Notes: generated by a model not told the origin, from the sequence alone. A DNA stretch of 64,000 bases from Trametopsis cervina (GCA_022385755.1 MU278388.1:88402-152401), one strand, 5' to 3'. Shown: positions 24,471 through 36,560, numbered from the stretch's first letter. Made by a program: numbers and translations.

Positions 24471-26273
24471 GCATACGTTTAGCTTCGTGGGACCAGTGAC
24501 AACACTGAAGTCTTTATCGCAATTTGTGGAGCGTGTGTGGGCCATAGCAGAGTTTGTCTGGGGAGCAACAACATACCAGTCGGTCGGCGTCGAAAGCGTA
24601 TCTCAACTCTCGCAGCGCTCTTTGCGTACGGTGAGGCGATCGTCTGAAGTGCTCGTCTACCCCGGACTCACTCACGCACGCGGGGAACGACGTGCCCCTG
24701 TGACGTATGCGAGCGAAATTGCCAGGATCATCCGGGCCATGGTAAGAGCGACTCACTGCAGCAAGGACGACGCGTAAGCAACCAGGGGACATATTATTCT
24801 GGAGACATGTCCAGATCGTACTCGCCCCAAATAGCACAGACATATAGTGCTCCATGCATCCAACCCTGCTCCATGAACTGGACACACTAGTCTAGAGCGC
24901 GAGGCAGTGAAGATAGAGCAGGGTCTCGTGACGATGCGCGCGGGCACGTGTAGCGGGAGCCTTGTGTCATCGTTCGTCCATCGTAGGTTTCGGGCGGTGG
25001 CGTCTCCAGAGCTATGAGCTAGAAAATCTCGACTGGGCGATGGTGGCGTCGGACGGGTGAACCTCGCGCGAGGAGCTGGGATGCGCGGTAGACCGAGTAG
25101 GATGGCACTGCTCGCGCTGCGCAGGTGTAAGTAGGACGTGTGTTCTAGGCTAGGAGGAAAGACGTGAGCGAGCGGTCGTGTGCATTGTTCGACTATCGAG
25201 TGGGTTCGTTTTCCATAAGAGCAGAGCAGAGCAGAGCACAGGCGTACCGTGGAAGGTCGAGGAACGCACCGCTATGGCCCGTGGATCCGCGCTGCGGAGC
25301 GTCTGCGTCAAAAGCTCGACTGAACTCGCTGCCTTTTCGAGCGTCGCAGGTCTGGACCGTTGCAGCTCCCGGCGCACGTACTCGTCTTCTAGACAATCTG
25401 TTAGACATGGAGCGGGCGTGCGATGACATAGTGGGTGTAACGTGATGCTGACGGAGTAGTCCTGCACGACTGCGATGGTGGCTGGATGGAATGCGATAGA
25501 TGAGCTGGGTGGGTGGGTGTGCGATGAGTGACGAAGGGAGTGCGCTAGGAACAAATGTGTGGCGGGTCCGGGAGCTGCACAAGGCTCTTCTTCAGGTGGC
25601 GCACTCTACGACGCGTCTTGACTCTACACCAGAAGAACCCACCTCGAATTGCGTGAACACCCCCGAAGAACAAACGCACTCTCGCGAACAACGACACAAA
25701 TAACACTCGCCCGACTCGTGCGGCTCTGGTGACAGTTGGTTGGTAGCAGCGAGGCACAGCATCATGCATGTAGTTGTTCTGCACAAAAGTGCTCTCACTG
25801 TCCACTGGAGGTGTGTGGCGCGGAGATTGCCAGTTTCCAAATACGGAAACCAACAACGTTTTATAGCCTTGCCTTCGTCCCTGCATGTCCCTGCACGCCT
25901 CATCCTCATCCGCATCCCTGTAGTCACACCGCACCGCTACGTAGACCGTAGCCGACTGCCCCGTACCCGTAATACGATACCCCGACGCCCTGATAGGATT
26001 CGATTGGACTGCGCTGCGATTGACAGCTAATAGGACAAGACGGCCGCGCTTCCGGTGATTTGTGTATACCCTAAAGCTTGCCCTGCCCTTCCTCGGAACT
26101 TCCTCCTGCCCACGCTTCTTGATCCTATCCTCGGCTCCCTCTCCTACTTAAATACCCCAGCTCACCTCCCTCTTCCGTCTCGCCTCGCCTCCCCCATCCG
26201 CCCTTCCGTCGACAGCTCTTACACCCGCCTCGTACCTCCGTCTCACACTCGCAGCTCGCTCCCGCTCGCGACA
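24471..26273. other. region between repeat array and low-complexity gene
   Basis: The first part (about 24470-24720, gtgggaccagtgacaacac onwards) is repeated in reverse orientation near 29870-30100. From 24880 to 25950 only short frames occur, none with a family I recognise. The last 300 bases are the C-rich 5' flank of the gene starting at 26274, with a TATA-like ttaaata near 26149. Confidence 0.5.
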
Positions 26274-27143
26274 ATGACAGAATACGACTACTCCCCCGAA
26301 GGCTACGAACGCTACATGTCCACCCAGAACCGCGTCTCCAACTGGGTCCTCGCCCAGAACGACCGCATGCACAAATACACAAACCCATACACCAACCGTT
26401 CCGTCTCCACCCCTCCCGCCTCCTCCTCCTCCTCGCATCACTCGTCGTCGCGGCATGGGTACGATGACAGGTCCCCACATCGTTCGTCCTCTTCGCATAC
26501 CTCGCATAAAGACCGTCCGCCGCCGAGGCGGTCGCTGACAACGCCCGCAGCGCCGCCCTCGCGGTCCATCCCCTCCCACTCCCACTCCCGCTCCCAATCA
26601 CAATCGCAAGCCCCCCGCTCAGCCCACCCAAACTCGAACCCAACATATTACCAACCACAACCACTCTCATACGGCTCCCCCACCTACACCGCAACGACAC
26701 ACGCGGTAGCGTACAAGCACCCGCAGACGCACCCGCAGTCACAGTCGACGTACCGGACGTACCAGTATGATACGGCTGCTCGGGAGATCGTACTGCCCCC
26801 GCCCCGGAAGGGCGAGACGTATGTGATTATCCCGCCGACGGGGCGGAGGGTCGAGGTCATCGTACGTCTTTTCTTTTCTTTTTCTTCTCCTTCCCCTTCT
26901 CCCCTTCTGTCTTTCCCTCTTTCCCTCCTTTCCTTTCCCGCCCCCTTCCCCATCCTCGAATGCAACCCAAAGCTGACACGACATGTTGCACAGGACACAA
27001 CCTCCTCCCGAAGCAGAAGCAGTTCCCGCTCCCCCCAAAAGCACCAACAGCCGCTGCTCAAACGGCTCCTTGGCTTCGGGCAGCCTGCTGTGTCTGTCAA
27101 GACGGAGAGGCACAGGAGTAGGTCGAGGACGCGATCGTATTGA
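26274..27143 (+). CDS. low-complexity Ser/His/Arg-rich protein, agaricomycete type
   Basis: I do not know a function. Two exons are joined by an intron at about 26863-26993 (GTACGT donor after VEVI, acceptor cacag before DTTSSRS). The N-terminus MTEYDYSPEGYERYMSTQ with RVSNWVLAQN is an ordered helical-looking segment. It is followed by long Ser, His, Pro, Tyr and Gln tracts, then REIVLPPPRKGETYVIIPPTGRRVEVI, and a C-terminal Arg/Ser tail (RSRSSSRS, RHRSRSRTRSY). Short N-terminal helix plus a V-x-P-P-x-GRRVEV strand is a pattern I associate with uncharacterised agaricomycete proteins. The Arg/Ser tail resembles RS-domain or nuclear proteins, an inference only. It lies between the arms of the large inverted repeat and seems intact. 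Confidence 0.65.
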   Translation: MTEYDYSPEGYERYMSTQNRVSNWVLAQNDRMHKYTNPYTNRSVSTPPASSSSSHHSSSRHGYDDRSPHRSSSSHTSHKDRPPPRRSLTTPAAPPSRSIPSHSHSRSQSQSQAPRSAHPNSNPTYYQPQPLSYGSPTYTATTHAVAYKHPQTHPQSQSTYRTYQYDTAAREIVLPPPRKGETYVIIPPTGRRVEVIVRLFFSFSSPSPSPLLSFPLSLLSFPAPFPILECNPKLTRHVAQDTTSSRSRSSSRSPQKHQQPLLKRLLGFGQPAVSVKTERHRSRSRTRSY

Positions 27144-27919
27144 GCGCAGCGATCGTGGTGGGCTTCGCGATCCCACCCGGTCCTCCGAGCGCAGCGAGCA
27201 GAAGATTAGAGCTCGCCCTAGACAACTACAACCCGCACCGTCACCCCAGCCCTGACTATAGATTCCAGACTACCTCCGGGACGACGAAAGACGGAAGAAA
27301 GGCTCCACGACTTAGACTGCAAAATAACTTCAACTCCAACTCCAACTCTGACAGGCTAACCTGGATAGGTGCTGCCGTGCTGGATGGAGCACTATACGAG
27401 TACTCGCCACGACTGCCACCATGATTAGGGTCAACCACGCCACGCTCTGCGCCCCGTATCAGCCACGCTCTGCACCCCCAGCATCAGCCACGCCCCCGCC
27501 GCGTGCGCGTGCGCGTGTCGTGGGCCGGTCCGCCCAAGCGGGCACGTTGCATCTCGCTACACATCTACACATACACCCTACTTACAATTCCATACCTCCG
27601 CACCGTGGTATATAACCTGGGTTTTTACGTCTTCCGCGCTGCCGTCTTCCTCGGATTGGTGCGCGCCCGGCTGGGATCTCACCTTCGCGGCACGGCACAG
27701 GGACGGCACGACACGACGACGGCGCGCGGTTTTCATTTCTACGATTTCTACACATCTCAGGGTCTCCTCTTCTCGTTTTCTTCTCGGTTATCGCACCTCA
27801 CACACCCTCATCGGATCGGATCAGCATCGCATATCTCGGGACATTCAGCTCGGTAGGAGCGTTAGAATACAGTTACATACAGTTGGAGTTACATACCTCT
27901 GCTGACGGGGCAGAGTGGG
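27144..27919. other. 3' flank of the low-complexity gene
   Basis: No gene is recognised. The sequence has GC-rich, Pro- and Arg-coding-like frames near 27420-27540 and a TC-rich stretch near 27750-27800. These end at the start of the inverted-repeat right arm. Confidence 0.45.
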
Positions 27920-28690
27920 GGTATTTACATGATACGTTACACGTCTGTTACGACTAGCACGACACGCGCAATATATGATCATACCTACATACGGGAATGG
28001 GAATGGATTCTTATCGCGTTCGTCGGGCTGCGCTGCGCCGCATGTTGGTCACCGAGCACGGAGACGGAGACGGCACGACTCGAGCCAAGTGTTCGTAAAT
28101 TATACGATGTCGGCTCGGAATCATGTCCAGATACACGGCATGCGTCCGTGCGTTCATCTACAGTATCGCCGTTCTGCTGTCTCAATTTACGGATGGACGG
28201 CTGCGCGCGCACGTGACCATACCCCGAAGTGTCTAACCACCGTCGAATTGACTGGAGCTCGCAGCTTCTCTACTGTAGCACCCGCGACCGACTCTGACGC
28301 AGGTGAGCACGGCCCAGATTTGACCGACAAAAGAAACATGGGAACGTAAACGTTGATTTGGACACCTTGCGCGGCGCGTAGGGAGGGTCTTCAGAGCACC
28401 GACGACGGCTCGCGGATTCGTGTTCGTTTACCCCTCGACCTAGACTACCAGCCACAGAAGAGACGAGCGCAAGAGGTGCTGTACTCATCCCGAGGAACGA
28501 AGAAGTGTGGTGGTTACTGTATATGCAGACATTCAGACATTCAGAAATTCAGAGATCGGCGCGACGCAACGTCCTCGGTTGCTAAAAATGGCATGTCGAA
28601 TGTCAAACCGCAACGCTCACGCCACTCAATACGAGACCCAACCTTCGAGTTCTTGTTGTTGTTGAGTCGGACGAGAGCAGTTTCAGCACA
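27920..28690. repeat. right arm of the large imperfect inverted repeat
   Basis: This is the reverse-complement counterpart of 22200-22935. It ends with the shared family 5' flank directly in front of fragment D. Confidence 0.75.
28580..28593 (+). promoter_or_regulatory. degenerate shared palindrome upstream of fragment D
   Basis: TGCTAAAAATGGCA: the same element as upstream of A, B and C, with one half-site changed from TGCC to TGCT. It sits about 100 bases before the ATG of fragment D. Confidence 0.4.
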
Positions 28691-28693
28691 CTG

Positions 28694-29062
28694 ATGTCCC
28701 AGGATGTTGATGGTGTCGGCGATGAACCGCTTGCATCCTGCGTGATATTGGGGCGGAACGCGATATCCCTGCCCACAGGTCTATTGGACAGCGACGCGTC
28801 TGACGAAGGATGTGGACCACCCGATGGAGAAGTGCCAGCTCCTGATTGCACAAGTGCAGTCGTCACTGACGAACTCGGTCTCCATGATACAGTACACCCG
28901 ATTCCGACGACGACGAGGATCGGCGTCATGTGGAACAGCCAGACTCCACGCTTCCTAGGTGAGAATTCGGCCGCTTCGCTGTAGTACACTTCTGCTTTCT
29001 AAACGGCACGGCATCACAGGCTCACAACGAGCGGCCACAAACGACTATACGACGGAACAGCC
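28694..29062 (+). pseudogene. fragment D of the acidic-tailed family
   Basis: The frame starts MSQDVDGVGDEPLASCV at 28694, matching the start of copy B, and continues NAISLPTGLLDSDASDEG. After an intron (gtgagaatt donor near 28961, acceptor atcacag) it continues with GHKRLYDGTA. At about 29062 the match to copies A-C stops abruptly; the expected LTSWRLARRLWLLFRAE segment is replaced by units of the dispersed repeat. Everything after this, including the conserved KPGE and acidic-tail exons, is absent. Like B, it lacks the first family exons. It is therefore a broken copy truncated at both ends. Confidence 0.7.
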
Positions 29063-31250
29063 ACGCCTGGTGTGTACGGCATCGCAGGCACATGGCGCAC
29101 ACTGGCCGGATTACATCCAGCAATTAACGTTGGACGCTCAGACTCAACTGCGTGTAGGAGGTCTCTTCTCTTGCTATGCTATACCAGAGCCCGTCCGAGT
29201 CTGGCGTGAACACAGCCCTCCTACTGTATTCCAACGAGTCGCTCTTGCCATACCCCGGACGATTCGCTCGCAGACAATCACACACGTACGATTGCTCCCT
29301 GCATTAAGTGCAGGCAACTCGGTAGCCGCTACAAGAGTGGGGAAGCGCTTTCGACTTTCGAAGCCGGCTGAACTGGTATGTCATGGCTCCTCAAACAAAT
29401 TCCACTGTACGAGAGCTCACGCGCGCCATAGGTGGCGATATAGACTAACGTTGTCGCTGTCTCCACGAAACTCAAATCACTGAAGCTGAGGCGTCATACC
29501 GATCAGTTGGATACGTGCACCTCTCATCTAATTAGACAAATGAAACAACGCAGATTCACCCCTCTCTCCCCGCACCAGCTACGACACACATAAGCATTCG
29601 ACTCGGCAGGCACACCAGTAGGGTGCATGCGTCTCGTTAACGTTGCTCATCTCTCGGCAGAGGCTACGTCCTGCACGGCATCCCAGGACCAGGGGACGCT
29701 CATGCTCATGACGCACACCGCTATCCATGGACGCCTAATAGCGTCGGACGCCCAACTCCCTACGGGAGGCATATTGCTATACGACTGCCACGCTTTGCCT
29801 GACGCTGGCTTGGCTGTACGTGTGGGCATCCCCCACACCGGACGCGTCAACAGCCCGGATCTACAACAGGGGCACGTCGGTCCCTGCGTGAATGAGTCCG
29901 GGATAGATGAACCAGACAATCGCCTTACTGTGCTCAGCAGCTGGTGCGAGAGTTGAGATACATTTTCGTTACCCACCGACTGATATGTTGCGACTCCTCA
30001 GATGAACTCTACGGTGGTTCACGCACTCTACAGATATCGATAGAGACTTTAACGTTGTCATTGTCTCTATGCCGCTAAAATGTATGCGGGCACCACTCCA
30101 TGCGCAACTCAGCTCAGTTCTCGCGGGCACAACAGCCTCAAAACGAGTCAAGCAAATTCCTCCGAGCCGAGTTTCGCGCTGACTAGCTCCCTCAGCCACG
30201 GACGAAACAACACGAACTCACCCCTCTCCCCACACCGTTCACGCCACATCTCGCCAACATTCGACCCGGCCGGCACATCACGCTCATGACGCACAACGCC
30301 ATCTATCTACGCCTAATAGCGTTGGACGCTCAACTTCGTACGGGACGCGTATTGCTATACGGAAGCTAGGCATGGCTGTTCGTATTCGCGCGAACACACA
30401 TCCCACTTCGTGTCCTCCCGCTCCGCGCGTACAACGCATCACCGGTCGGATACAGTGAATACCTCAAGCAAGCGTCGTACCACATTAATCAACCGTGTGC
30501 ATGCACCTCATCTAATCAGACAACTCCTTTCCGAGTGCGGCAGGCAGAAGACCAATACGGACTCGCCCCACACCGGCTACGATCCATGCCAGCGGTCTGA
30601 CCAGCCGGATCTACAACTCGGCACGCCCACCTCGTTCACGTTATCCATCCCGCAGCAAGGCAATGTACGTACACCTACGTCCCGTCTGTACGGCATCCCA
30701 GGCACCGCTCGTGACGCGCAGCATAATGCGAATAACCTCGGACGCTTGACTCGATGTGAGAGGCATATTGCTCCACCGACTCGTCTGACGTCGTTTCTGC
30801 TCAGTGAACCGTTGTAAAGTCTGATCTTCGCGCTGCTCGTGGTGCCATTTCCATTTCAGCGATGTCACCGCATCCACGACGCTGCGAAAATAGGCTTTGC
30901 CGCCATTCTCAGCCCAGTGCTCAAATGCATGCGCACTTCGGAATTATCGGAGTGAGTACCTCACGGTAACCCTCGAACCAATCAATTGCGTACGTGCACC
31001 TCATCTTATCAGACAAACACCTCTCCAAGCGCATCTCATCCCACCCCACTCCATCCCAGCAGCCAACCGGATCTACAACTCGGCACGCCCACCTCCTTAC
31101 CTTTTACGCATCGCGCAGCACAGAATACGTACACTGTGTACGGCATACCATGACGCACACCGGATTACAGGACAATACAGCCATTAGCGTTGGATGCTCA
31201 GGCTCGACTCCGTGTGGGAGGTGGATTGCTATTCCAGAGCTAAGCTAGCC
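29063..31250. repeat. dispersed repeat array, right (reverse orientation)
   Basis: Several units of the same repeat as 22957-24470 but in the opposite orientation. Landmarks are tgtacggcatcgcaggcac near 29072, attgctatac near 29770 and 30350, and weaker forms near 30757 and 31227. Spacing is about 410-600 bases. Around 29490-29640 and 29870-30100 the sequence matches the reverse complement of 24240-24370 and 24470-24720. No long conserved frame crosses the units. Confidence 0.7.
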
Positions 31251-31414
31251 GTTGCATAGCCATTTCTGCTCACACAAACGGACAATCGACAATGCAGAGT
31301 GTCACGGAGGGTGCGCTCCTCCCGTTGAGTTCGGGTTTGAGTTGCGGTTACGTGAAGTATAAGATGCACGAGTTCACGGAGTGCGTACGGCACGATGGAG
31401 TGCTTAACCTCTCC

Positions 31415-31905
31415 TGTATCCGTGATAGGCCATTCCTGACATCCGGCACGCCCATTTGTTTCGCACCGCTCATTCTGTCATTCCGGTAGGAACGTACGTA
31501 CAACCAACGAATATACACTCACACGAGTCTGTGGCGGAAATGCCGTTCCGAGACCTCGACGAACGCATAACAAGTTCGGAAGGTCAGTCTCTTCCGTCCG
31601 CCTGTGATAGGCTATTCCTGACATATACCGCTCGGTCTTTCATTCCGGTGGGATCGTACGTACAACCTACGAATATACACCCACACGAATTTGTGCTGGA
31701 AATGCTGTTCCGAGATCAATGGACGTCTACACTTCACGTTTGTTTCATTCGAAGGCGCACGGTGCACAGACTGGAGTAGCAGTCTCTTCCGTTCGGTTTT
31801 AGGCTGTTATCGACATACACCGCTCATTCTGTCATTCTAGTAGTAATGTACGTATAGTACAACCAACCAAGAACCATATCCTACAAATACATACACAAAT
31901 TGTTG
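31415..31905. repeat. three degenerate tandem units of about 180-190 bp
   Basis: Units start near 31422, 31604 and 31796 with gtgataggcYattcctgacat or a decayed form. They continue through ccgctc..ctgtcattcc and gtacgtacaaccaacgaat. The third unit is the most diverged. The rest of 31251-32023 shows nothing else recognisable. Confidence 0.6.
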
Positions 31906-32023
31906 TTCAGATAGCTCGATCAAATCATTGCCCTTACATGTTTGTTTATTTTGTTTCACCCCGCCTTTACGCATCACACGCGCCGATCTCAACGCGCGAC
32001 ACAGGATGAACGAAGGACGAGGT

Positions 32024-34679
32024 TTACGCCTCCTCCTGCTCGGAGGCCTCTGTCATTCGTACCCACATCCCGCCCTGTGCACGTACACCCCATCAGCTAC
32101 AGCCTCCTGACAAAAACCAGCTCACTCACCCTCGAATAAATCGTCAAATGCGACTTTGCCCAAAACCGATCAACGCCCTTCCGTCCCTCCTCCCTCCCCT
32201 TCCCCTCTCCATCCCCCCTCCACACAGCAGGCGGCCTCGTACTCGGCTCAAACGCCTCCTCCTCAAACTGCACCCCCTCAAACGCCTGCACCAGCCTCAC
32301 GAGGAAGAAGCCCATCTCGTTGTACGCGAACTGCTGGCCGAGGCAGATGCGCGGGCCGGCGTTGAAGGGGAGGAAGATGAATGGGTTGGGGAGCAGGTAT
32401 TTTTGCACGCGGGCGTCGAGGAATCTGTCGGGGTCGAATTCTTCGGCTGTGTGTGAAAGTAAGGGATGAGCAATGAGAGGGGAAGAGGGGAAGAGGAGGA
32501 CTGACCGTCTGGACCCCAGTAGTCCGTGCGTCGGTGCATACAGTGCACTGAGTACGATAGTGGCGTGCCGGCGGGGATAAAGACGGGCTTTCCGGGTTCG
32601 TCGGTGGGGATGAGCATGTCCTTCGTCACGTACCGCAAGTTCCATGGTCTACACGACAGGTTAGCAGAAATAAATCATAACGGCTCGTGTAGACTCACAC
32701 GGCAGGATAAAGCCTCATCGACTCTACACCAACGCTTATCAGTACCCCACTCCATAAAGCTCTAGGAGAAATCGCAGCGCACCGTTGATAACAGCCCGCA
32801 GATACTTCATCTCGCGCATATCGTCATAGTCCGGTCTACGTGAAGGACCGACGCGTTCGAGGACTTCGGCGCGTAGGCGCGCCATGACGGCGGGGTGTTG
32901 GGAGAGGAAGTAGACGGCCATCGTGAGCATCCCTGCTGTCTGTGTGCGCCCGAATGCGAGTTAGCATAGGAATAGGGGAGGGAGAGAGGAAAGGGCGCAC
33001 CGTGTCGCGTCCGGCGATCATGATGTTGAGGACTTCGTCGTGGAGAATCACCGGGTCTACGAGCCCATCTCACTGTCAGTCTATACAGTACACACCTGCG
33101 CAGCCGCAGGGAACACGTACCATCGACAAACTTGACCAAATGGTCCAACAGCGTCTCCTCCTCCCCAATCTCCTCTTCCTTCCCTTCCACACCAACACCA
33201 CCAAGACCAGCAGCCTTCTCCTCCCTCCTCCTCTCCAGCGCCCTCTCCACAATCGGCGTAAGGTACGCATCCACAACTTTCATCGGTGCAGCCGTACGGT
33301 CCGTCCACAGCTCGCGCCACGGCCAGACCCACCCGATACGCGAGCGGTCCGCGATCACGTCTTGGGCGGCGGCGAACGCGCTTGCGAATGCGTCTGCGGG
33401 CGATAGGTGGGGGCTGGTAAAGTCGTGGGTTGTGGAGGATTGGGGACGTTTGAGGTGGGAGGGGGCGTTGTATGGGTAGGGGAGGGCGCTGGACAGGCTG
33501 GATACGCAGGAGCCGAAGAGGAAGGAGGTTGCAGAGTCGAGGGTGAAGCGTGCGATGAGGTCCTGTTATATGCGTGCGTGTGTTAGGAAGCTGTGGATGG
33601 GGAGAAGGATGGACGGTACCTGGAAGTCGACGGCGTACCCCTCGTTCAAGCGTTCTTTCATCTTATTTATGGCTTGTTCTGTGTGATGGGATTGGATGAG
33701 CATCAGGAGCGCTTGAGTGATAAGATACCAATGCGCAGATGTAGAGGTACTCACCGGCGTGTCGATCGAATATGTCAAAGTCGGTGATCCTGTCGCGCGT
33801 GAAGAAGGGGCGCGTCATCGACCGGTGGAATCTGCGTGAGCGCGATGGGGTGAGTATTGGTGGTTATTGGGGCGAGATAGGAGTGCGTAGTGCGTACTTC
33901 CACATATCGCCTGATAATGCAGAAGTGAGTGAGCGGAGAGGAGGGATGGTGCAAGGGTGGAGGAGGCTCACCGTCCGAGTTGAACACGCCTGTCCCGAGG
34001 ACGGAGCGCATGAACGAGTCGAACATCTCCCCTGCGATTAAAACTCATTATTAGTGATGTGAACGGAAGATGACGCGAAGCGCGACGCACCTTTGACAAA
34101 GTCTTGCCATTCTGTCGCGAGGACATGCTGGGATACACTACGTTCAGCGCTATCCGGACAGTCGTGGATAAGGCAACGCGCTCACCTTTACGACGTTGGC
34201 GTCTGAGGTGATGTAGATCCTATCCCACAGCACATAAAGCTCGAAGGTGTTCCCGATGGCCTTCATCTTCGCCCAGAAGAACTCGCCTATCCGTCTCTCG
34301 TCAGCACACCCTCCTACGAACGCCCAAAGCTCACACCAGACGTACTGAGGAACCCATTCTGCACCTGCTCCATCATCTTGAACAGAATATCGACGCTCCC
34401 AAACGACTCGCCCTCGAACCGAGGCGGGAACGGCGCGCCCATCATCTTTGCCCTCTTGCGCTCAGAGCGTTCGCGCAGCTTGAGCCGGACGACATTGTAC
34501 ACAGGGATCGTGAGGAGGGCCGCAAGGGAGATGACCGCGGATGATATCTGGATAGGGGCACGGCGGCGAAGGACGAGGAGCAGCGAGGCGGTCAGCACAG
34601 AGGGGTAGAGGACGCCTGCGAGCTGCTTCGAGACGAGCTGGATCGCCTGCGGGACGAGGAACCTCCTACGTGCGGGCAT
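32024..34679 (-). CDS. cytochrome P450, CYP63-like (P450-1)
   Basis: This is a heme monooxygenase anchored in the ER membrane. The start [17 protein letters not shown] at 34679 leads to hydrophobic anchor segments. The minus-strand exons then give the full motif set: I-helix AGRDTTAGML (donor after GACACG near 33001), K-helix ESMR in the segment ending [23 protein letters not shown]-region FDPDRFLD, and heme-binding [10 protein letters not shown] (about 32337-32366). The last exon, [16 protein letters not shown], follows an intron that begins after LTIYSR. More than ten short introns interrupt the gene. CYP63 members of white-rot fungi oxidise alkanes, fatty acids and xenobiotics; the substrate here is not known. 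All catalytic motifs look intact. P450-2 at 45.6-48.3 kb is its paralogue, same strand. Confidence 0.88.
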
Positions 34680-34734
34680 GATGCGATGCAATGCGAGAGG
34701 AGGTGCGGGAGCATGGCGAGGCGGGAGCCACTAC

Positions 34735-34742
34735 TATATATT
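34735..34742 (-). promoter_or_regulatory. TATA-like element of P450-1
   Basis: A TATATA run 56 bases upstream of the P450-1 ATG. P450-2 has the same element 53 bases upstream of its ATG, which supports both start codons and a shared core promoter layout. Confidence 0.5.
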
Positions 34743-35519
34743 ACTTATGAGCGGGTGATGAGGGACTCGATGATGACTGTGCAACTCGAAACTTTCGCAG
34801 GTTGTCGCGGCCGCGGCATGGATCTGAATCGTTGCCCACCAATCGCGGCCTTCACATCGCTCCCACATGCGCTGCTGCATATAGCAGGTGTCTATGTACG
34901 TCCATCGCAGCTGTCTTTCATTGTCTTTCATCTGGGCCACTGACTAAGGATGCGCAGAGATCTTCGACTGGAGTTTGTAGGCCACCTCGGCGATGGAAAC
35001 ACCCAGCCTTCGTCTGTTTCCCACAGACATATATCAGACAGTCACTTGACCTCCTGCCCCCTCCGCACCCCACACACTATCAACAGCGCTCGCATTCCAC
35101 ATCCACCCTCTGCGCGCTGTGTCCTCGTCAACACCGACGTCTACAGTACTCCTATTCCTCGGAAATGACAGCTCGATCCCCCGTCAGCGATCGAGGTGGG
35201 CAACCGCGCCGCCCAGCAGTGAAATGAAACGTGGTGCCTGGCGGTGAAATTTGCGAAGTACTGTAGCAGCCGCAGGAGAAACGCGTCGTTCTTGATCGCA
35301 TACTCGGACGGAATCTAATCATGCTCAAGTCATGCTAGCTTCTTCGTCCTGCAGATTACCAGGCGTACGCTATCCGCAGCTCCTGTGCACTGTGGGCTAC
35401 TCCACCCAGGATCGGCACCAAGTACTCACGCTCACCATCCGCGCGAAATCATATGCGTAAGTCTGGCATATGATAACCCGTTGCATCCCGGAACGACTAA
35501 TGTCTGGAGCGGTTCGTGT
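34743..35519. other. 5' flank of P450-1, no gene seen
   Basis: The region upstream of the P450-1 core promoter contains only short unsupported frames and no repeat that I could match elsewhere in the window. Confidence 0.4.
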
Positions 35520-36560
35520 CTACCTCTCGACGTCTGTGCTCCACAATTCACTCGTGAGTGAACAGACCAGCTACATACAAGCAAGAAACTGAGATGCATC
35601 TCGGCTTCCTCCCTCGATCACCACCAGCAGTCAAGCGAGTTCTGAGGACAGGCGAAAGTACGCACGACGTGACTTCGAAAGCCCTCAGGACGCATCTTGT
35701 ACATCGCTTCCTCGTCAAGAAACAGAAACTGGATTATCCATCGTATGAAAAGAGACTGATGAAAAACAAGTTCAATAAAACGTGTGCCTGGGGCGGCTCC
35801 TCATGCTGTGAAGATGGTCAGTAATTCGCGTGCGAGGACATGAACGACGACGGACCGAGGGACGTTAGACAATGCTTGTGAGTTATCGTGAGGCAGGATG
35901 TCCGGTAAGAGTCGAGGAGAGAGCTTGAGGGGGTGCGCGCATTCACCATAATCTACCAGACTGAACCCAAAAGGCGTGTGGTACAGGGCGTACGCCGTGT
36001 CGGGTATCGTGCACACTCACACTAACGCGCATCTCAGATCGTCGAAGGTTGAAGCAAACGCCACCACTCAAATACGCTCGCGCTCACGCGTCGCGAAGCC
36101 ACTGTTCGACGCAAGCCGTCTGTACACCGCGACTAGGGGTGCCGAGGGACGTAGTGCGACCCGTGTAGTCTATCGCCAGTCCGTCGCATGTGAGCCCGAT
36201 ATCCCAAGATCGGTTCGTGTTGAATGGAATGACGTTCGCCAGCGAACCAGATAGAACTTCAGTAGAGTGAGACCAAAGGGAAGACGTGCGAACACGAGGG
36301 AAGAGGGAGGAGGAAGGTGGCAGAAAGATACGTTAACAAGAGCACAATGCCGGCCGACATACTGTGGAATCGGAGGGGGGTTAGAGGCGTAAGGCGAAGA
36401 CGAAGATGGGCTCGCGCGCAACGGACAGGAGGCTGTCGAACTCTGCGGTACATGCGGGCACAAGAGGCCCGGTTCCATACGCGCCCTACACCTTCTCGAT
36501 GCCCAACAGCGGATCGTGGCCAGCCCTACACGTTCGACACAAACGTAGCTGAGCTGTTTG
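35520..36560. repeat. diverged direct repeat, left copy, flanking gene C
   Basis: It matches 40965-42550 in the same orientation. Matching landmarks, in order, are ctctcgacgtctgtgctcca, caagcaagaaactgag, agccctcaggacgcatcttg, cgagggacgttagac, atgtccggtaagagtcgag, gtagtgcgacccgtg, gaggaaggtgg, caagagcacaatgccgg and gacacaaacgtagctgag. Divergence looks like 20-30%. The minus strand has short hydrophobic or coding-like frames (for example LKLSPRLLPDILPHDN), but copy 2 does not preserve them, so I do not call a gene. The segment from 36561 to 36779 shows nothing further. Confidence 0.65.

Noticed and set aside
25150..25950. Several 100-130-codon frames on both strands
   Set aside because: Composition is that of shadow frames in GC-rich DNA; no motif, no consistent exon structure.
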